A stretch of 64,000 nucleotides of DNA from Klebsiella michiganensis (GCF_002925905.1 NZ_PRDB01000001.1:806001-870000); one strand, 5' to 3'; positions 33,411 to 46,230 are shown, numbered from the stretch's first letter. A program made the numbers and translations. Notes: generated from the sequence alone by a model not told the origin.

Positions 33411-34169
33411 ATGGATTACTCGCAAATACTCGCCCCGATTTTAAGCTTTCTGCATTGCCCAACTCCTCAGGCGTGGATTGATGAAGCCCGTAAACCGGAA
33501 AACCTCCCGCTGCTGTTGACCGACCATATGGTGTGCGAGCTGAAAGCGGCGCAAAACGCTATGCTGCTGGTGCGTCGATACGTCGCGGATAAAGCGGACG
33601 CGGATGAGCTGCTGGCCTGCCTGAAGCCGTATGAGGACTTCACCTACCGCTGGGGGCCGGAGCCGGATTTCGTCGCGCTGCATAAGCAGATAAATAAAAG
33701 CGCCATGCCGCAGACCGACGATCCCTGGGGACGTCAGCTACTCGACAGCATGATTCTGCTGATCAAAGAGGAGCTGCATCACTTCTGGCAGGTGAGGGAA
33801 ATCATGCTTTCCCGCGAAATCCCGTACGTCAAAATCACCGCCAGCAACTATGCCCGCGGGCTGCGCCGGGAAGTGCGTTCTCACGAACCGGTCATGCTGA
33901 TCGATAAACTCATCTGCGGAGCCTATATTGAAGCCCGCTCCTGCGAGCGTTTTGCCGCGCTGGCGCCATGGCTGGATGACGATCTGCAGAAGTTTTATCT
34001 GTCGCTGCTGCGTTCCGAAGCGCGCCACTATCAGGACTATCTGGACCTGGCGCAGAGAATCGCCCAGGACGATATCAGCGAACGCGTGCGCCAGCTTGGC
34101 GAAGCGGAAGCGGCGCTTATTAACGCGCCTGAAGCGGAGTTTCGTTTTCACAGCGGCGTGCCCGCCTGA
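33411..34169 (+). CDS. miaE: tRNA ms2i6A37 hydroxylase MiaE
   Basis: 252 aa, non-heme diiron monooxygenase of ferritin-like fold. It hydroxylates 2-methylthio-N6-isopentenyl-adenosine at position 37 of tRNA to the cis-zeatin form, using oxygen. Candidate iron-binding residues are in the helices with CELKAAQNAM, EELHHFWQV, EARSCERF and LRSEARHYQDY. The gene is present in Salmonella and Klebsiella but missing in E. coli K-12. It starts 13 bases after the rraB hairpin and is likely cotranscribed. Confidence 0.95.
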   Translation: MDYSQILAPILSFLHCPTPQAWIDEARKPENLPLLLTDHMVCELKAAQNAMLLVRRYVADKADADELLACLKPYEDFTYRWGPEPDFVALHKQINKSAMPQTDDPWGRQLLDSMILLIKEELHHFWQVREIMLSREIPYVKITASNYARGLRREVRSHEPVMLIDKLICGAYIEARSCERFAALAPWLDDDLQKFYLSLLRSEARHYQDYLDLAQRIAQDDISERVRQLGEAEAALINAPEAEFRFHSGVPA

Positions 34170-34170
34170 G

Positions 34171-34204
34171 CGTCAGGCCGCCGCTTCACTGCCGCGGCCT
34201 GACG
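34171..34204. terminator. convergent hairpin between miaE and the esterase gene
   Basis: CGTCAGGCCGC and GCGGCCTGACG form an 11-bp stem with a 12-base loop between convergent genes. There is no T-run on either side. Confidence 0.6.
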
Positions 34205-34209
34205 ATCCA

Positions 34210-35232
34210 TTACAGATTGGCGTTTTTGTCTTTCTCTGCCGTCGCGGCGGCTTTGGGCGCGCCGAGGGTCGCTTTAAACCAGTTCACCACCCGTTCAATA
34301 ACCGGCTTCTGATACCAGCTGTCATCGCCGTGCTCCGCGCCCGCCAGCAACACGTAATCAGCCGGGTTGCCCTCCTTTTTCAGCGCGCGATAGAGCTGTT
34401 GACTTTGTACCGGTGAAACCAGGGTGTCGGCGCTGCCGTGCATAATTAAAAACGGCGGCTTTTTACCGCTGATATGGCCCATCGGGCTGGCCGCCAGGGC
34501 TTTTTGCGGATCGCTGTCAATCGTCGCTCCCGGCCAGTCGCGAAAGGCGCTACCGTGTACCAGCAGTGCTTCAGTGACCGCCGGCGACTGGTGCACTTTT
34601 TGAATCGCCTGCGGAAAACCTTCGCCGATATTCAACAGGTTCGAAATACCGTACAGCGTGGCGGCGGCCTGCACGTCCGAGGATTGCGCCAGGTTATCGC
34701 CACGATCGAACGTTTTGTCACCGTTGGTGAGCGCCAGCATCTGCGCCATATAGCCGCCTGCGGAATCCCCCAGCACGCCAATACGCGACGGGTCTATACC
34801 GTATTCCGCGGCATGTTCGCGCAGATAGCGAACGGCGGCTTTACCATCGATAACCGGGGCCGGAAAGGTGTCGGGAACCGTACGGTATTCCGCCGCCGCG
34901 ACGACGAATCCCGCCGCCGCCAGCGCCATACGCATCTCGATAAACTTATTCCAGGCCGCGCTGGTGAAACCGCCGCCGGGGAAATAGATGATTGCCGGTT
35001 TCAGATCGCCATTACGCGGTACCAGTAAAGACATATGCAGCTGACGAACGGCGACGGTGCTTTTTACCTGGCTATAAACGATATCGTTGAGCGCATCGAT
35101 ACGGCCCCGGGTTTTTTCCACGCGAATGACCTGAGCGCCTTCGGTATTGCCAGCAAGTTCGCCGGCGTTAACGCAGGAAGCCATGCCGGCAAGCATCAGG
35201 CCGCCGGTGAGCAGGAGGGGGAGTTTTTTCAT
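34210..35232 (-). CDS. exported alpha/beta hydrolase (esterase/lipase type)
   Basis: 340 aa with a signal peptide of about 23 residues (MKKLPLLLTGGLMLAGMASC, cleaved near VNAGE; the Cys could also suggest a lipoprotein, but the context is a weak lipobox). The catalytic set is visible: oxyanion region FPGGGFTS, nucleophile Ser in GDSAGGYM, Asp in HGSADTLVSP and His in AEHGDDS. It belongs to the BD-FAE/hormone-sensitive-lipase-like esterases, which often act on acetylated or feruloylated sugars or small esters. The substrate is unknown. It replaces the region where E. coli has yjgN-type genes. Confidence 0.85.
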   Translation of the reverse strand: MKKLPLLLTGGLMLAGMASCVNAGELAGNTEGAQVIRVEKTRGRIDALNDIVYSQVKSTVAVRQLHMSLLVPRNGDLKPAIIYFPGGGFTSAAWNKFIEMRMALAAAGFVVAAAEYRTVPDTFPAPVIDGKAAVRYLREHAAEYGIDPSRIGVLGDSAGGYMAQMLALTNGDKTFDRGDNLAQSSDVQAAATLYGISNLLNIGEGFPQAIQKVHQSPAVTEALLVHGSAFRDWPGATIDSDPQKALAASPMGHISGKKPPFLIMHGSADTLVSPVQSQQLYRALKKEGNPADYVLLAGAEHGDDSWYQKPVIERVVNWFKATLGAPKAAATAEKDKNANL

Positions 35233-35384
35233 GATGTTCTATCCTGAGCAAAGCCTGCCGCGGCGGCAGGCGAAAAGATCCAATGCTCGAAGAGTGTATT
35301 AGCGAAAACGGGCGGTGAATAACGCTCTTTTTGCATGAAAACCATGCATTTTTTCGATTAATCAACGTCGCCGTTTTGCGGGCG

Positions 35385-35888
35385 CTACAGCACTTTCAAC
35401 ATCCTGACTTCGCAGTCAACGTGGCCGGTGCAGCCCAGCGGCTCAGCAATATGCTCGAAGCCGAGGTGCTCATATAAACCGACCGCTTCTTTCAGGAAGG
35501 CGGTGGTTTCCAGATAGCAGCGTTTGAATCCCTGCTCGCGGGCGTAATCAAGGGCCATCAGCGCCAGCTTTTTCGCCAGCCCCTGGCCGCGCGCGGAGGT
35601 CATAAAATACATTTTTTGTAGTTCGCAGATATCGGGCTCGCTGCAGGAGAGCGGTGCCACGCCGCCGCCGCCCACCACTTCACCATTCTGCTCAACGACC
35701 CAATAGGCGGAACCCGGCTGGCTATAAAGCTCATAGAGTTCATCCAGATTCGGATCGGCTACCGTATAGCCTTTGTCGGCGGTCAGACCATATTCAGCGG
35801 AGACCTGGCGGATAACAGCGGCAATCGCCGGATTATCATTAGCCGTGATGCGGCGCAGGGTTAGCGGTAGGGTTGCGCTCGTATTCAT
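35385..35888 (-). CDS. yjgM: GNAT family N-acetyltransferase YjgM
   Basis: 167 aa. The acetyl-CoA binding motif is in [19 protein letters not shown], and the [10 protein letters not shown] motif is near the C-terminus. The protein is close to E. coli YjgM, whose substrate is not firmly known. I start at the ATG at 35888 (MNTSATLP), nearest the E. coli N-terminus; an ATG at 35900 is in frame four codons upstream. Confidence 0.9.
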   Translation of the reverse strand: MNTSATLPLTLRRITANDNPAIAAVIRQVSAEYGLTADKGYTVADPNLDELYELYSQPGSAYWVVEQNGEVVGGGGVAPLSCSEPDICELQKMYFMTSARGQGLAKKLALMALDYAREQGFKRCYLETTAFLKEAVGLYEHLGFEHIAEPLGCTGHVDCEVRMLKVL

Positions 35889-35970
35889 GTGAAGACTCAT
35901 TGCAAAATAATGACGGATAATGTTGTTAATAACACTGCGGGAGGGGAGAGTGCAAGCGAGGATCTTTCAC

Positions 35971-36004
35971 AGAAAACGCCCCTTATCCGAATGGATAAGG
36001 GGCG
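35971..36004 (-). terminator. terminator of valS
   Basis: CGCCCCTTATCC-N4-GGATAAGGGGCG is a perfect 12-bp stem followed on the minus strand by TTTTCT. It begins 7 bases after the valS stop. Confidence 0.9.
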
Positions 36005-36010
36005 AGTGAA

Positions 36011-38866
36011 TTACAGCGCGGCGATAATCGCCTGCTGCTCAATCAGCTTCGCTTTTGCTTCCGCGTAACCTTCCAGCTTCTCACGCTCTTTGGCGATCAC
36101 CGCTTCCGGCGCGCGCGCCACAAAGCCTTCGTTGGAGAGTTTGCTTTCGATGCGGCCAATCTCGCCTTCGATTTTGGTCACCTCTTTAGCGAGGCGCGCC
36201 AGCTCATCTTCTTTATTGATAAGGCCAGCCATCGGGATCAGCAGCTCGGCGCCGTCGATAATTTTGGTCACGGAAACCGGACCTTTATCATCGGCAGGCA
36301 GCACGGTGATGCTTTCCAGACGCGCCAGGTTCAGCAGGAAGCTGCGGTTGTCGTTCACGCGACGAATCGCGGCTTCGCTGCAGCCGCGCAGCAGCAGCTC
36401 CAGCGGCTTACCTGGGGCGATGTTCATTTCCGCACGGATGTTACGCACGGCGACGATCGCCTGCTTCAGCCATTCGGTATCGGCCAGCGCCGCTTCGTCA
36501 ACCTGAGACGCATCGTATTGCGGGAACGGCTGCAGCATGATGGTATCGGCAGTGATACCGCAAATGACCTTCACGCGCTGCCAGATGGTCTCGGTGATGA
36601 ACGGAATAATTGGGTGCGCCAGGCGCAGCAGACCTTCCAGAACGGTCACCAGCGTGTGACGGGTGCCGCGCAGCTCAGACTCGGAACCGCCGTTCATTAC
36701 CGGCTTGGTCAGCTCCAGATACCAGTCGCAGAACTGGTTCCAGGTGAACTCGTACAGAATGCCTGCGGCAATATCGAAGCGGAAGCCGTCCAGCGCCTCG
36801 CGGTAGGCTTTGATGGTCTGGTTGAATTCCGCCAGGATCCAGCGGTCCGCCAGCGACAGGGTCATTTCGCCGCCGTTAAAGCCGCAATCCTGATCTTCGG
36901 TATTCATCAGTACAAAGCGGCTGGCGTTCCACAGCTTGTTGCAGAAGTTACGGTAACCTTCCAGACGCTTCATATCCCAGTTGATATCGCGGCCGGTAGA
37001 GGCCAGCGCCGCCAGGGTAAAGCGCAGGGCGTCGGTACCGTGCGGCTCAATGCCGTTCGGGAACTGTTTCTCGGTGCGTTTGGCGATTTTTTCCGCCAGC
37101 TGCGGCTGCATCATGTTACCGGTGCGTTTTTCCAGCAGCTCCGGGAGGGAAATGCCGTCGACCATATCCAGCGGGTCGATAACGTTGCCCTTCGATTTGG
37201 ACATTTTCTGGCCTTCATCATCGCGGATCAAACCGGTCATATAGACGGTTTTAAACGGCACCTGCGGCTTGCCGTTTTCATCTTTGATGAAGTGCATGGT
37301 CATCATGATCATGCGGGCAATCCAGAAGAAGATGATGTCGAAGCCGGAAACCATCACGCTGGTCGGGTGGAACTGACGCAGGGCATCGGTGTTTTCCGGC
37401 CAGCCGAGGGTGGAGAAGGTCCACAGCGCGGAGGAGAACCAGGTATCGAGAACGTCTTCGTCCTGGCGCAGCGCCACGTCGGCGCCCAGGTTATTTTCCT
37501 GACGCACTTCGTCTTCGGTGCGGCCAACGTAGACGTTGCCGTCGTTGTCGTACCATGCCGGGATGCGGTGACCCCACCACAGCTGGCGGGAGATACACCA
37601 GTCCTGAATATCGCGCATCCAGGAGAAGTACATGTTTTCGTACTGCTTCGGCACGAACTGGATGTCGCCGTTCTCCACCGCTTCAACCGCCGGTTTAGCC
37701 AGCACGTCGGCGCGGACGTACCACTGGTCGGTCAGCATCGGCTCAATTACCACGCCGCCGCGGTCGCCGTACGGGACGGTCAGATCGTGCGGTTTTATCT
37801 CGTCCAGCAGGCCCAGGGCGTCGATAGCGGCAACCACCGCTTTACGCGCGGCAAAGCGCTCCAGCTTCTGGAACTCCGCCGGGATGGCGTTTGAGTAGAC
37901 ATCGGACTCGTTGCCTTTGGTGTCGTAAACTTCCGCGGTTTCGCGGATGTCGCCGTCAAAGGTCAGGATGTTGATCATCGGCAGCGCATGACGCTTGCCC
38001 ACTTCATAGTCGTTAAAGTCGTGCGCCGGGGTGATCTTCACGCAGCCGGTGCCCTTTTCCATATCGGCGTGTTCATCGCCCACAATCGGAATGCGGCGGT
38101 CAACCAGCGGCAGGATCACGAATTTGCCGATAAGGTCTTTATAGCGCGGATCTTCCGGGTTAACGGCCACGCCGGTATCGCCCAGCACGGTCTCCGGACG
38201 GGTGGTGGCGACGACCAGATAATCTTTACCGTCAGCGGTTTTCGCGCCGTCGGCCAGCGGATAGCGGATATGCCACATCGAGCCTTTAGACTCGCGGTTT
38301 TCCACTTCCAGATCGGAGATGGCGGTGCGCAGTTTCGGGTCCCAGTTGACCAGGCGCTTACCGCGGTAGATCAGATCTTCTTTGTACAGGCGGACAAAGA
38401 CTTCTTTTACGGCGTTGGACAGGCCTTCGTCCATGGTGAAGCGCTCGCGCTCCCAGTCCACGGAGTTGCCCAGGCGGCGCATCTGACGGGTAATGGTGCC
38501 GCCGGATTCCGCTTTCCACTGCCAGATTTTATCGATAAAGGCGTCGCGACCGTAGTCGTGGCGGGTTTTACCTTCTTCGGCGGCAATCTTACGCTCAACC
38601 ACCATCTGGGTAGCGATACCCGCGTGGTCGGTACCGGCCTGCCACAGGGTGTTTTTACCCTGCATGCGCTGGTAGCGAATCATGGTATCCATGATGGTTT
38701 GCTGGAAGGCATGACCCATATGCAAACTGCCGGTGACGTTCGGCGGCGGGATCATGATGCAGAAACTTTCCTGGCTTTCGTCGCCATTGGGTTTGAAATA
38801 GCCCTGCTTTTCCCAGTGCTCGTAAAGCGGCTGTTCGATATCTTGGGGGTTGTATGTCTTTTCCAT
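36011..38866 (-). CDS. valS: valyl-tRNA synthetase
   Basis: 951 aa class I synthetase. The HIGH signature appears as GSLHMGHAF near residue 45 and KMSKS as [13 protein letters not shown] near residue 555; the editing domain lies between, and a C-terminal coiled coil ([20 protein letters not shown]) binds tRNA. It charges tRNA-Val and edits threonine. Its start overlaps the holC stop by one base (TAATG), so the two genes are translationally coupled. Confidence 0.99.
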   Translation of the reverse strand: MEKTYNPQDIEQPLYEHWEKQGYFKPNGDESQESFCIMIPPPNVTGSLHMGHAFQQTIMDTMIRYQRMQGKNTLWQAGTDHAGIATQMVVERKIAAEEGKTRHDYGRDAFIDKIWQWKAESGGTITRQMRRLGNSVDWERERFTMDEGLSNAVKEVFVRLYKEDLIYRGKRLVNWDPKLRTAISDLEVENRESKGSMWHIRYPLADGAKTADGKDYLVVATTRPETVLGDTGVAVNPEDPRYKDLIGKFVILPLVDRRIPIVGDEHADMEKGTGCVKITPAHDFNDYEVGKRHALPMINILTFDGDIRETAEVYDTKGNESDVYSNAIPAEFQKLERFAARKAVVAAIDALGLLDEIKPHDLTVPYGDRGGVVIEPMLTDQWYVRADVLAKPAVEAVENGDIQFVPKQYENMYFSWMRDIQDWCISRQLWWGHRIPAWYDNDGNVYVGRTEDEVRQENNLGADVALRQDEDVLDTWFSSALWTFSTLGWPENTDALRQFHPTSVMVSGFDIIFFWIARMIMMTMHFIKDENGKPQVPFKTVYMTGLIRDDEGQKMSKSKGNVIDPLDMVDGISLPELLEKRTGNMMQPQLAEKIAKRTEKQFPNGIEPHGTDALRFTLAALASTGRDINWDMKRLEGYRNFCNKLWNASRFVLMNTEDQDCGFNGGEMTLSLADRWILAEFNQTIKAYREALDGFRFDIAAGILYEFTWNQFCDWYLELTKPVMNGGSESELRGTRHTLVTVLEGLLRLAHPIIPFITETIWQRVKVICGITADTIMLQPFPQYDASQVDEAALADTEWLKQAIVAVRNIRAEMNIAPGKPLELLLRGCSEAAIRRVNDNRSFLLNLARLESITVLPADDKGPVSVTKIIDGAELLIPMAGLINKEDELARLAKEVTKIEGEIGRIESKLSNEGFVARAPEAVIAKEREKLEGYAEAKAKLIEQQAIIAAL

Positions 38867-39309
38867 TATTTCCAGGTTGCCGTGTTCAGGTTGAAACCAG
38901 CCATGCGGTACGCTTTATAGCGTTCGCGCGCCAGTTGTTTCAAAGAATCTTCATAAGGGACGAAGTCTATCACTTCTGTGAAAGCGGTGGCAAAATCTGC
39001 AAAGTTTAGCCGCAGGCTAATCAGAATATCCCGCGGGCTGCTGTTGCGCTTTTGCGGCCAGGCAATCTCCACCGGCGCGCCGCCACGCGGACCTTCTCCC
39101 GCCAGATTATGCGGAACGAAACTTTCCGCGGGTCGAGCCCAGAGCGCTTCGTCCAGACGAATGGCCTGCTGCTCATCTTCACAGGCGATGAGTACCCGCT
39201 TGCCGCTGCGCCAACGTTCTGCGGCAATGTCACACACCAGTTGTTCAACGGCGCTCAGGCCGTCTTGTTGCGTATCATTGTCCAGAAGATAGAACGTTGC
39301 GTTTTTCAT
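38866..39309 (-). CDS. holC: DNA polymerase III chi subunit
   Basis: 147 aa, the E. coli length. Chi with psi (HolD) links the clamp loader to SSB. Conserved stretches are [10 protein letters not shown] at the start and the C-terminal [15 protein letters not shown] start at the ATG at 39309; the longer frame to 39402 reads through a BIME. It overlaps valS by one base. Confidence 0.97.
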   Translation of the reverse strand: MKNATFYLLDNDTQQDGLSAVEQLVCDIAAERWRSGKRVLIACEDEQQAIRLDEALWARPAESFVPHNLAGEGPRGGAPVEIAWPQKRNSSPRDILISLRLNFADFATAFTEVIDFVPYEDSLKQLARERYKAYRMAGFNLNTATWK

Positions 39310-39339
39310 ATATGGGGCTTCTTGTGGTGACTTTAAATG

Positions 39340-39423
39340 CTTAAGCCGGGCGGCGCTACGCTGACCCGGCCTATAAACGGCATCTTTTCGTTGGCCCGGC
39401 AAGCGTAACGCCGCCGGGCATCA
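39340..39423. repeat. REP/BIME between pepA and holC
   Basis: Two facing REP units: GCCGGGCGGCGCTACGCTGA-CCCGGCC and GGCCCGGCAAGCGTAACGCC-GCCGGGCATC. They lie just after the pepA stop. Confidence 0.85.
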
Positions 39424-39431
39424 GACGGCAA

Positions 39432-41336
<1,905 letters not shown>

Positions 41337-42434
41337 GTGATAATCATAAGATATCTGGTTCGTGAGACGCTGAAAAGCCAGTTGGCGATCCTATTCATCC
41401 TGCTGCTCATTTTCTTTTGTCAGAAACTGGTCAGGATCCTCGGCGCCGCTGTTGATGGCGATATCCCGACAAATCTGGTGCTCTCGCTGTTAGGGCTGGG
41501 CGTACCTGAAATGGCGCAGCTTATTCTGCCCCTGAGTTTATTCCTCGGGCTGCTGATGACGCTGGGCAAACTGTATACCGAAAGCGAAATTACGGTGATG
41601 CACGCCTGCGGCCTGAGTAAAGCCGTGCTGGTGAAAGCCGCCATGATCCTGGCGCTCTTTACGGGCGTCGTCGCGGCGGTCAACGTGATGTGGGCCGGCC
41701 CCTGGTCTTCTCGTCACCAGGATGAAGTGCTGGCGGAAGCGAAAGCGAACCCCGGCATGGCGGCGCTGGCTCAGGGCCAGTTCCAGCAGGCCAGCGACGG
41801 CAGCGCGGTGTTGTTTATTGAGAACGTCAACGGCAACCGCTTCAGCGACGTTTTCCTTGCTCAGCTGCGGCCGCGAGGCAACGCGCGCCCGTCGGTGGTG
41901 GTCGCGGATACCGGCGAGCTCTCGCTGCGTAAAGACGGCTCGCAGGTGGTGACCATGAATCAGGGCACCCGCTTTGAAGGCACCGCGATGCTGCGCGACT
42001 TCCGCATTACCGACTTCAAAAACTATCAGGCGATAGTCGGCCATCAGGCGGTGGCCTCCGACCCGAACGATACCGAGCAGATGGATATGCGCACCCTGTG
42101 GCATACCGATACCGATCGCGCCCGGGCGGAGCTGCACTGGCGCTTCACGCTGGTGGCAACGGTGTTCATCATGGCCCTGATGGTGGTGCCGCTCAGCGTG
42201 GTGAACCCGCGCCAGGGCCGCGTGCTGTCGATGCTGCCGGCGATGCTGCTCTATCTGGTGTTCTTCCTGCTGCAAACGTCGATTAAATCGAGCGGCGGTA
42301 AAGGCAAAATGGATCCGATGGTCTGGATGTGGGCGGTAAACCTGCTCTATTTCGCGTTGGCCGTGCTGTTGAACCTGTGGGATACGGTGCCGATGCGCCG
42401 CTTCCGTGCCCGTTTTAACAAAGGAGCGGCGTGA
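41337..42434 (+). CDS. lptF: LPS export permease LptF
   Basis: 365 aa inner-membrane permease. The N-terminal MIIIRYLVRETLKSQLAILF and the later MALMVVPLSVVNPRQGR are diagnostic; six membrane helices flank a periplasmic beta-jellyroll domain (~residues 130-250). With LptG and LptB it extracts LPS from the inner membrane. The start is GTG at 41337 in a position matching E. coli. It overlaps the lptG ATG by one base. Confidence 0.97.
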   Translation: MIIIRYLVRETLKSQLAILFILLLIFFCQKLVRILGAAVDGDIPTNLVLSLLGLGVPEMAQLILPLSLFLGLLMTLGKLYTESEITVMHACGLSKAVLVKAAMILALFTGVVAAVNVMWAGPWSSRHQDEVLAEAKANPGMAALAQGQFQQASDGSAVLFIENVNGNRFSDVFLAQLRPRGNARPSVVVADTGELSLRKDGSQVVTMNQGTRFEGTAMLRDFRITDFKNYQAIVGHQAVASDPNDTEQMDMRTLWHTDTDRARAELHWRFTLVATVFIMALMVVPLSVVNPRQGRVLSMLPAMLLYLVFFLLQTSIKSSGGKGKMDPMVWMWAVNLLYFALAVLLNLWDTVPMRRFRARFNKGAA

Positions 42435-43516
42435 TGCAGGCGTTTGGGGTACTTGACCGTTATATCGGTAAGACGATTTTCAATACCATCATGATGACTC
42501 TGTTCATGCTGGTTTCCCTCTCGGGCATCATCAAGTTTGTCGACCAGCTGAAAAAGGCCGGGCAGGGCAACTATGATGCGCTGGGGGCCGGAATCTACAC
42601 GATTCTCAGCGTGCCGAAAGATATCCAAATCTTCTTCCCGATGGCGGCGCTGCTCGGCGCGTTGCTGGGGCTGGGAATGCTGGCGCAGCGCAGCGAACTG
42701 GTGGTGATGCAGGCTTCCGGCTTTACCCGTTTGCAGGTGGCGCTGTCGGTGATGAAAACCGCGATTCCGCTGGTGCTGCTGACCATGGCGATGGGCGAGT
42801 GGGTTGCCCCGCAGGGCGAGCAGATGGCGCGTAACTATCGTGCTCAGCAGATGTACGGCGGTTCGCTGCTTTCCACTCAGCAGGGGCTATGGGCGAAAGA
42901 CGGCCATAACTTTGTGTATATCGAGCGGGTAAAAGGCAACGATGAGCTGGGCGGGGTGAGCATCTACGCCTTTAACGACCAGCGCCGCTTACAGTCCGTT
43001 CGCTATGCCGCTTCGGCAAAGTTCGACACTGAGAATAAGCTCTGGCGACTGTCGCAGGTGGATGAATCCAACCTGACTGACCCGAAACAGGTCACCGGAA
43101 CGCAGACGGTCAGCGGGACCTGGAAGACCAACCTGACGCCGGACAAGCTCGGCGTGGTGGCGCTGGACCCGGACGCGCTGTCCATCAGCGGCCTGCACAA
43201 CTATGTTACCTATCTGAAGTCCAGCGGTCAGGATCCGGGCCGCTATCAGCTCAATATGTGGAGCAAAATCTTCCAGCCGCTGTCGGTGGCGGTGATGATG
43301 CTGATGGCGCTGTCGTTTATCTTCGGCCCGCTGCGTAGCGTACCGATGGGCGTCAGAGTGGTGACCGGGATCAGCTTCGGCTTTATCTTCTACGTGCTGG
43401 ACCAGATTTTCGGCCCGCTCACCCTGGTTTACGGCATTCCGCCGATTATCGGCGCGCTGTTGCCGAGCGCCAGCTTCTTCTTGCTGAGCCTCTGGCTGAT
43501 GATGCGTAAAACCTGA
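42434..43516 (+). CDS. lptG: LPS export permease LptG
   Basis: 360 aa, the partner of LptF with the same six-helix plus jellyroll plan (VLDRYIGKTIFNTIMMTLFM at the start, FGPLRSVPMGVRVVTGISFG near the end). I start at the ATG at 42434, whose A is the last base of the lptF stop; the GTG one codon earlier is not preferred. A strong terminator follows. Confidence 0.97.
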   Translation: MQAFGVLDRYIGKTIFNTIMMTLFMLVSLSGIIKFVDQLKKAGQGNYDALGAGIYTILSVPKDIQIFFPMAALLGALLGLGMLAQRSELVVMQASGFTRLQVALSVMKTAIPLVLLTMAMGEWVAPQGEQMARNYRAQQMYGGSLLSTQQGLWAKDGHNFVYIERVKGNDELGGVSIYAFNDQRRLQSVRYAASAKFDTENKLWRLSQVDESNLTDPKQVTGTQTVSGTWKTNLTPDKLGVVALDPDALSISGLHNYVTYLKSSGQDPGRYQLNMWSKIFQPLSVAVMMLMALSFIFGPLRSVPMGVRVVTGISFGFIFYVLDQIFGPLTLVYGIPPIIGALLPSASFFLLSLWLMMRKT

Positions 43517-43523
43517 CGTCACG

Positions 43524-43560
43524 CGCCCCCTTCCTGAATTCAGAAAGGGGGCGTTTTTTT
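43524..43560. terminator. bidirectional terminator of lptFG and yjgR
   Basis: CGCCCCCTT and AAGGGGGCG form the stem with inner CTGAATTCAG, followed by a seven-T run on the plus strand. The T-run reaches the yjgR stop codon. Confidence 0.9.
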
Positions 43561-45061
43561 AGCGTTTCCGCCCGCCAAGTAAGCTTCCCAGCATTCCCCT
43601 GACTATCTGGTTGGTGACCTGACGCACCGCGCTCCTGGCCGCCGTTTGCACAATGCCGTCGCGTTTGCCGCCGCGCGGCCCGGTGGTGCCGAACAGAATG
43701 TCTTTGAGCCCGCCGAGCAGGCCGTCGTCATCGCCGTTTTGCTGGCCTTTTGCGGGCGGTGATTGCTGCTGCTCCGTTGTGCTCTGAACGCCCTGTTGCA
43801 GCATTTCAAAGGCCGATTCACGGTCGATCTCTTCTTCATATTTTCCGTACAGCGCCGAGTGGTTAAGCAGCCCGTTACGTTCGTCATCGGTGACCGGCCC
43901 CATACGCGAGCAGGGTGCGATAACCATCGCGCGTTCCACTATCGAAGGGCTGCCTTTCTCATCAAGAAAGGAGATCAGCGCCTCGCCGGTGCCCAGCTCC
44001 TGGATCGCCTGTTCGGTACTGAACGCGGGATTCGCGCGCATGGTCTGCGCGGCGGTTTTTACCGCTTTTTGGTCTTTCGGCGTGAAGGCGCGCAGGGCGT
44101 GCTGCACGCGATTACCCAACTGACCGAGAACCGCATCGGGAATGTCCGCCGGGTTTTGTGAAACAAAATAGACCCCGACGGCTTTAGAACGAATCAGGCG
44201 AATGACCTGCTCGATTTTATCCAGCAGCACCTGCGGCGCATCGTTAAACAGCAGATGCGCTTCATCAAAGAAAAAGACCAGCTTTGGCTTCTCCTGGTCA
44301 CCGGCCTCCGGCAGGCGTTCGTAAAGCTCGGAGAGCATCCACAGCAGGCTGGCGGCGTACAGCTTCGGCATCTGGTAAAGCTTTTCGGCGCTCAGGATAT
44401 TAATCACCCCTTTACCCTCAGCGTCGACGCGCATCCAGTCCTGGATATCGAGCATCGGTTCGCCGAAAAAGTGCTCCGCGCCCTGCTGCTCCAGGGTTAA
44501 TAATCCGCGCTGAATCGCCCCAACGGAGGCGCTGCTGATGTTGCCGTACTGGTTCTGAAACGCTTTGGCGTTGTCGCCAATGTATTGGGTTATAGCGCGC
44601 AGGTCTTTAAAGTCGAGCAGCAGCAGCCCGCGATCGTCGGCGATACGGAAGATGATATTCAGCACCCCGGACTGAACCTCATTGAGGTTGAGCAGGCGAG
44701 CCAGCAGCAGCGGCCCGAGATCGGAAACCGTGGCGCGAACCGGGTGGCCTTTTTCGCCAAAAATATCCCATAGCACCACCGGATTGGCGTGCGGCTGCCA
44801 GTCCGTTGCGCCGATTTTTTCCAGACGCGCCTGCAGCTTTTCCGAACTTTGGCCCGACTCGGCGATACCGGTGAGGTCGCCTTTCACATCGGCCATAAAT
44901 ACCGGAACGCCGATTTCCGAGAAAGACTCCGCCAGCTTTTGCAGAGTGACGGTTTTACCGGTCCCCGTGGCGCCGGTAATCAAGCCGTGGCGGTTGGCCA
45001 TAGCGGGCAGTAAATGCAGCTGTTTATCCAGCGTGCGTGCAATCAGCAGAGGTGAGCTCAT
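43559..45061 (-). CDS. yjgR: YjgR, HerA/VirB4-like ATPase (DUF853)
   Basis: 500 aa, as in E. coli. Walker A is in [15 protein letters not shown]; the Walker B-like motif is in [17 protein letters not shown] sensor region with [12 protein letters not shown] follows. The C-terminus is Gly/Gln rich and basic. It belongs to the HerA-FtsK superfamily of DNA-dependent ATPases; its cellular role is not known. I start at the ATG at 45061 ([14 protein letters not shown]). Confidence 0.93.
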   Translation of the reverse strand: MSSPLLIARTLDKQLHLLPAMANRHGLITGATGTGKTVTLQKLAESFSEIGVPVFMADVKGDLTGIAESGQSSEKLQARLEKIGATDWQPHANPVVLWDIFGEKGHPVRATVSDLGPLLLARLLNLNEVQSGVLNIIFRIADDRGLLLLDFKDLRAITQYIGDNAKAFQNQYGNISSASVGAIQRGLLTLEQQGAEHFFGEPMLDIQDWMRVDAEGKGVINILSAEKLYQMPKLYAASLLWMLSELYERLPEAGDQEKPKLVFFFDEAHLLFNDAPQVLLDKIEQVIRLIRSKAVGVYFVSQNPADIPDAVLGQLGNRVQHALRAFTPKDQKAVKTAAQTMRANPAFSTEQAIQELGTGEALISFLDEKGSPSIVERAMVIAPCSRMGPVTDDERNGLLNHSALYGKYEEEIDRESAFEMLQQGVQSTTEQQQSPPAKGQQNGDDDGLLGGLKDILFGTTGPRGGKRDGIVQTAARSAVRQVTNQIVRGMLGSLLGGRKR

Positions 45062-45147
45062 GAGCGATTTCTCCATTTATCCTGCTGCGAGTATAGGCAA
45101 CCTGATAGCAAAAGGAGGGAAATCACGCACACCTTCGCTTATTCACG

Positions 45148-45969
45148 TCAGGCGCAGTGGCGCTGAATTAACGCGATGCTCTGCTCGATTTCGCGGCGGA
45201 TATCGTCTTCGCTCCAGTTTGCCAATTCCGGCGCGAAGGGTTCGAACGCATACACGCCCTGATAGCCGCGCGCCTCCAGGTTTTTGACCTGCTCGCAGCT
45301 TTGCAGCTGGTCTTTTGCGGTCAGCATGATGCGCTCATTGTCGGTAAGGGCTTCGCGCGGGCGGGTATCCTCTACGCCGGAAAGATGGACCAGACCGATT
45401 TCGCCGATATCCACCTGGTTAAACTCCTGCTCCGCCTGCGGATAAAGATGATGATGGAAGGTATCTATCAGCAGCTTAAACGGCACCCGCGCGTCGTGGA
45501 TCAGCGTTTGCGCCTGCGCCGAGGAGCGGAGCGAGCTCTGCGGGAAACCGAGCGGCTCCACCAGCCCCTGAATACCGTAGAAGGCGAATAGCGGCGCCAG
45601 GTCACGCAGGGCGTTAAGGGTTTCGCTCGCCGGAACCTCGGTACCATCGTTCAGCGGGCACAGCACCAGCGATTTGGCACCAACGGCTTTGGCTTCTTTC
45701 AGCAATGACTCCGTCAGGCTACGAACCTCTGCGGTGCGGCAGTTGAAGGGGTAGACCGCATTGATAGTGAGGATCTCGATATGGTAGCGGTCAGCCAGCT
45801 CCCGCACCTGCTGGTGGCTCAGGTCGTCGGTTACTTTTCCGCTGGGGAGGTCGTTACGTAGCTCGACTTTGTTCAGCCCCAGGCTGTTCACCAGCCGGAA
45901 AAAGGCCTCAATGCTGAGTGACGGGGCGATCTTGCGGTTGATGCAGAAACGTTGCGATGCAATAGCCAT
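45148..45969 (-). CDS. IolI-like TIM-barrel sugar isomerase/epimerase
   Basis: 273 aa of the AP endonuclease family 2 fold. The four metal ligands of IolI-type isomerases line up: Glu138 (LVEPLGF), Asp169 (LLIDTFHHH), His195 (GLVHLSG) and Glu243 (YAFEPFAPE). Bacillus IolI interconverts 2-keto-myo-inositol and 1-keto-D-chiro-inositol, so a similar job is likely beside iolA. It is divergent from iolA, with an imperfect IolR-like site at 46050-46065 before its start. It could also be a different keto-sugar isomerase. Confidence 0.75.
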   Translation of the reverse strand: MAIASQRFCINRKIAPSLSIEAFFRLVNSLGLNKVELRNDLPSGKVTDDLSHQQVRELADRYHIEILTINAVYPFNCRTAEVRSLTESLLKEAKAVGAKSLVLCPLNDGTEVPASETLNALRDLAPLFAFYGIQGLVEPLGFPQSSLRSSAQAQTLIHDARVPFKLLIDTFHHHLYPQAEQEFNQVDIGEIGLVHLSGVEDTRPREALTDNERIMLTAKDQLQSCEQVKNLEARGYQGVYAFEPFAPELANWSEDDIRREIEQSIALIQRHCA

Positions 45970-46049
45970 TTTGACTCTCCAGAAATGTAGGGATCGGATT
46001 CGTTCGAATGCCTCATAGTCAAAACATTTATTCCAAAATTAGTAATGTA

Positions 46050-46065
46050 TGAAATGGTGATTTTT
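46050..46065. promoter_or_regulatory. putative IolR operator (imperfect)
   Basis: TGAAAT-GGTG-ATTTTT has the left half and spacing of the motif, with two mismatches in the right half. It lies 81 bases before the IolI-like gene start. Confidence 0.35.
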
Positions 46066-46230
46066 TGAGCCGACTCGCAAAATATTTTTCTGCTGCGTTT
46101 TAAAGGGCACGGGTTGCAGGTGGCGCTAAATCTCAACTCTTTTTATCGTGCTTTAGTCCGCAAGCCGGCAATTTCTTACACGAAATTGCGACCATCATCA
46201 CCAAAATAGAATTTCACTAGTCATCAATAT

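Noticed and set aside
36518-37894. 458-codon plus-strand open frame inside valS
   Set aside because: It is antisense to the conserved ValS synthetase and shows no family motifs.
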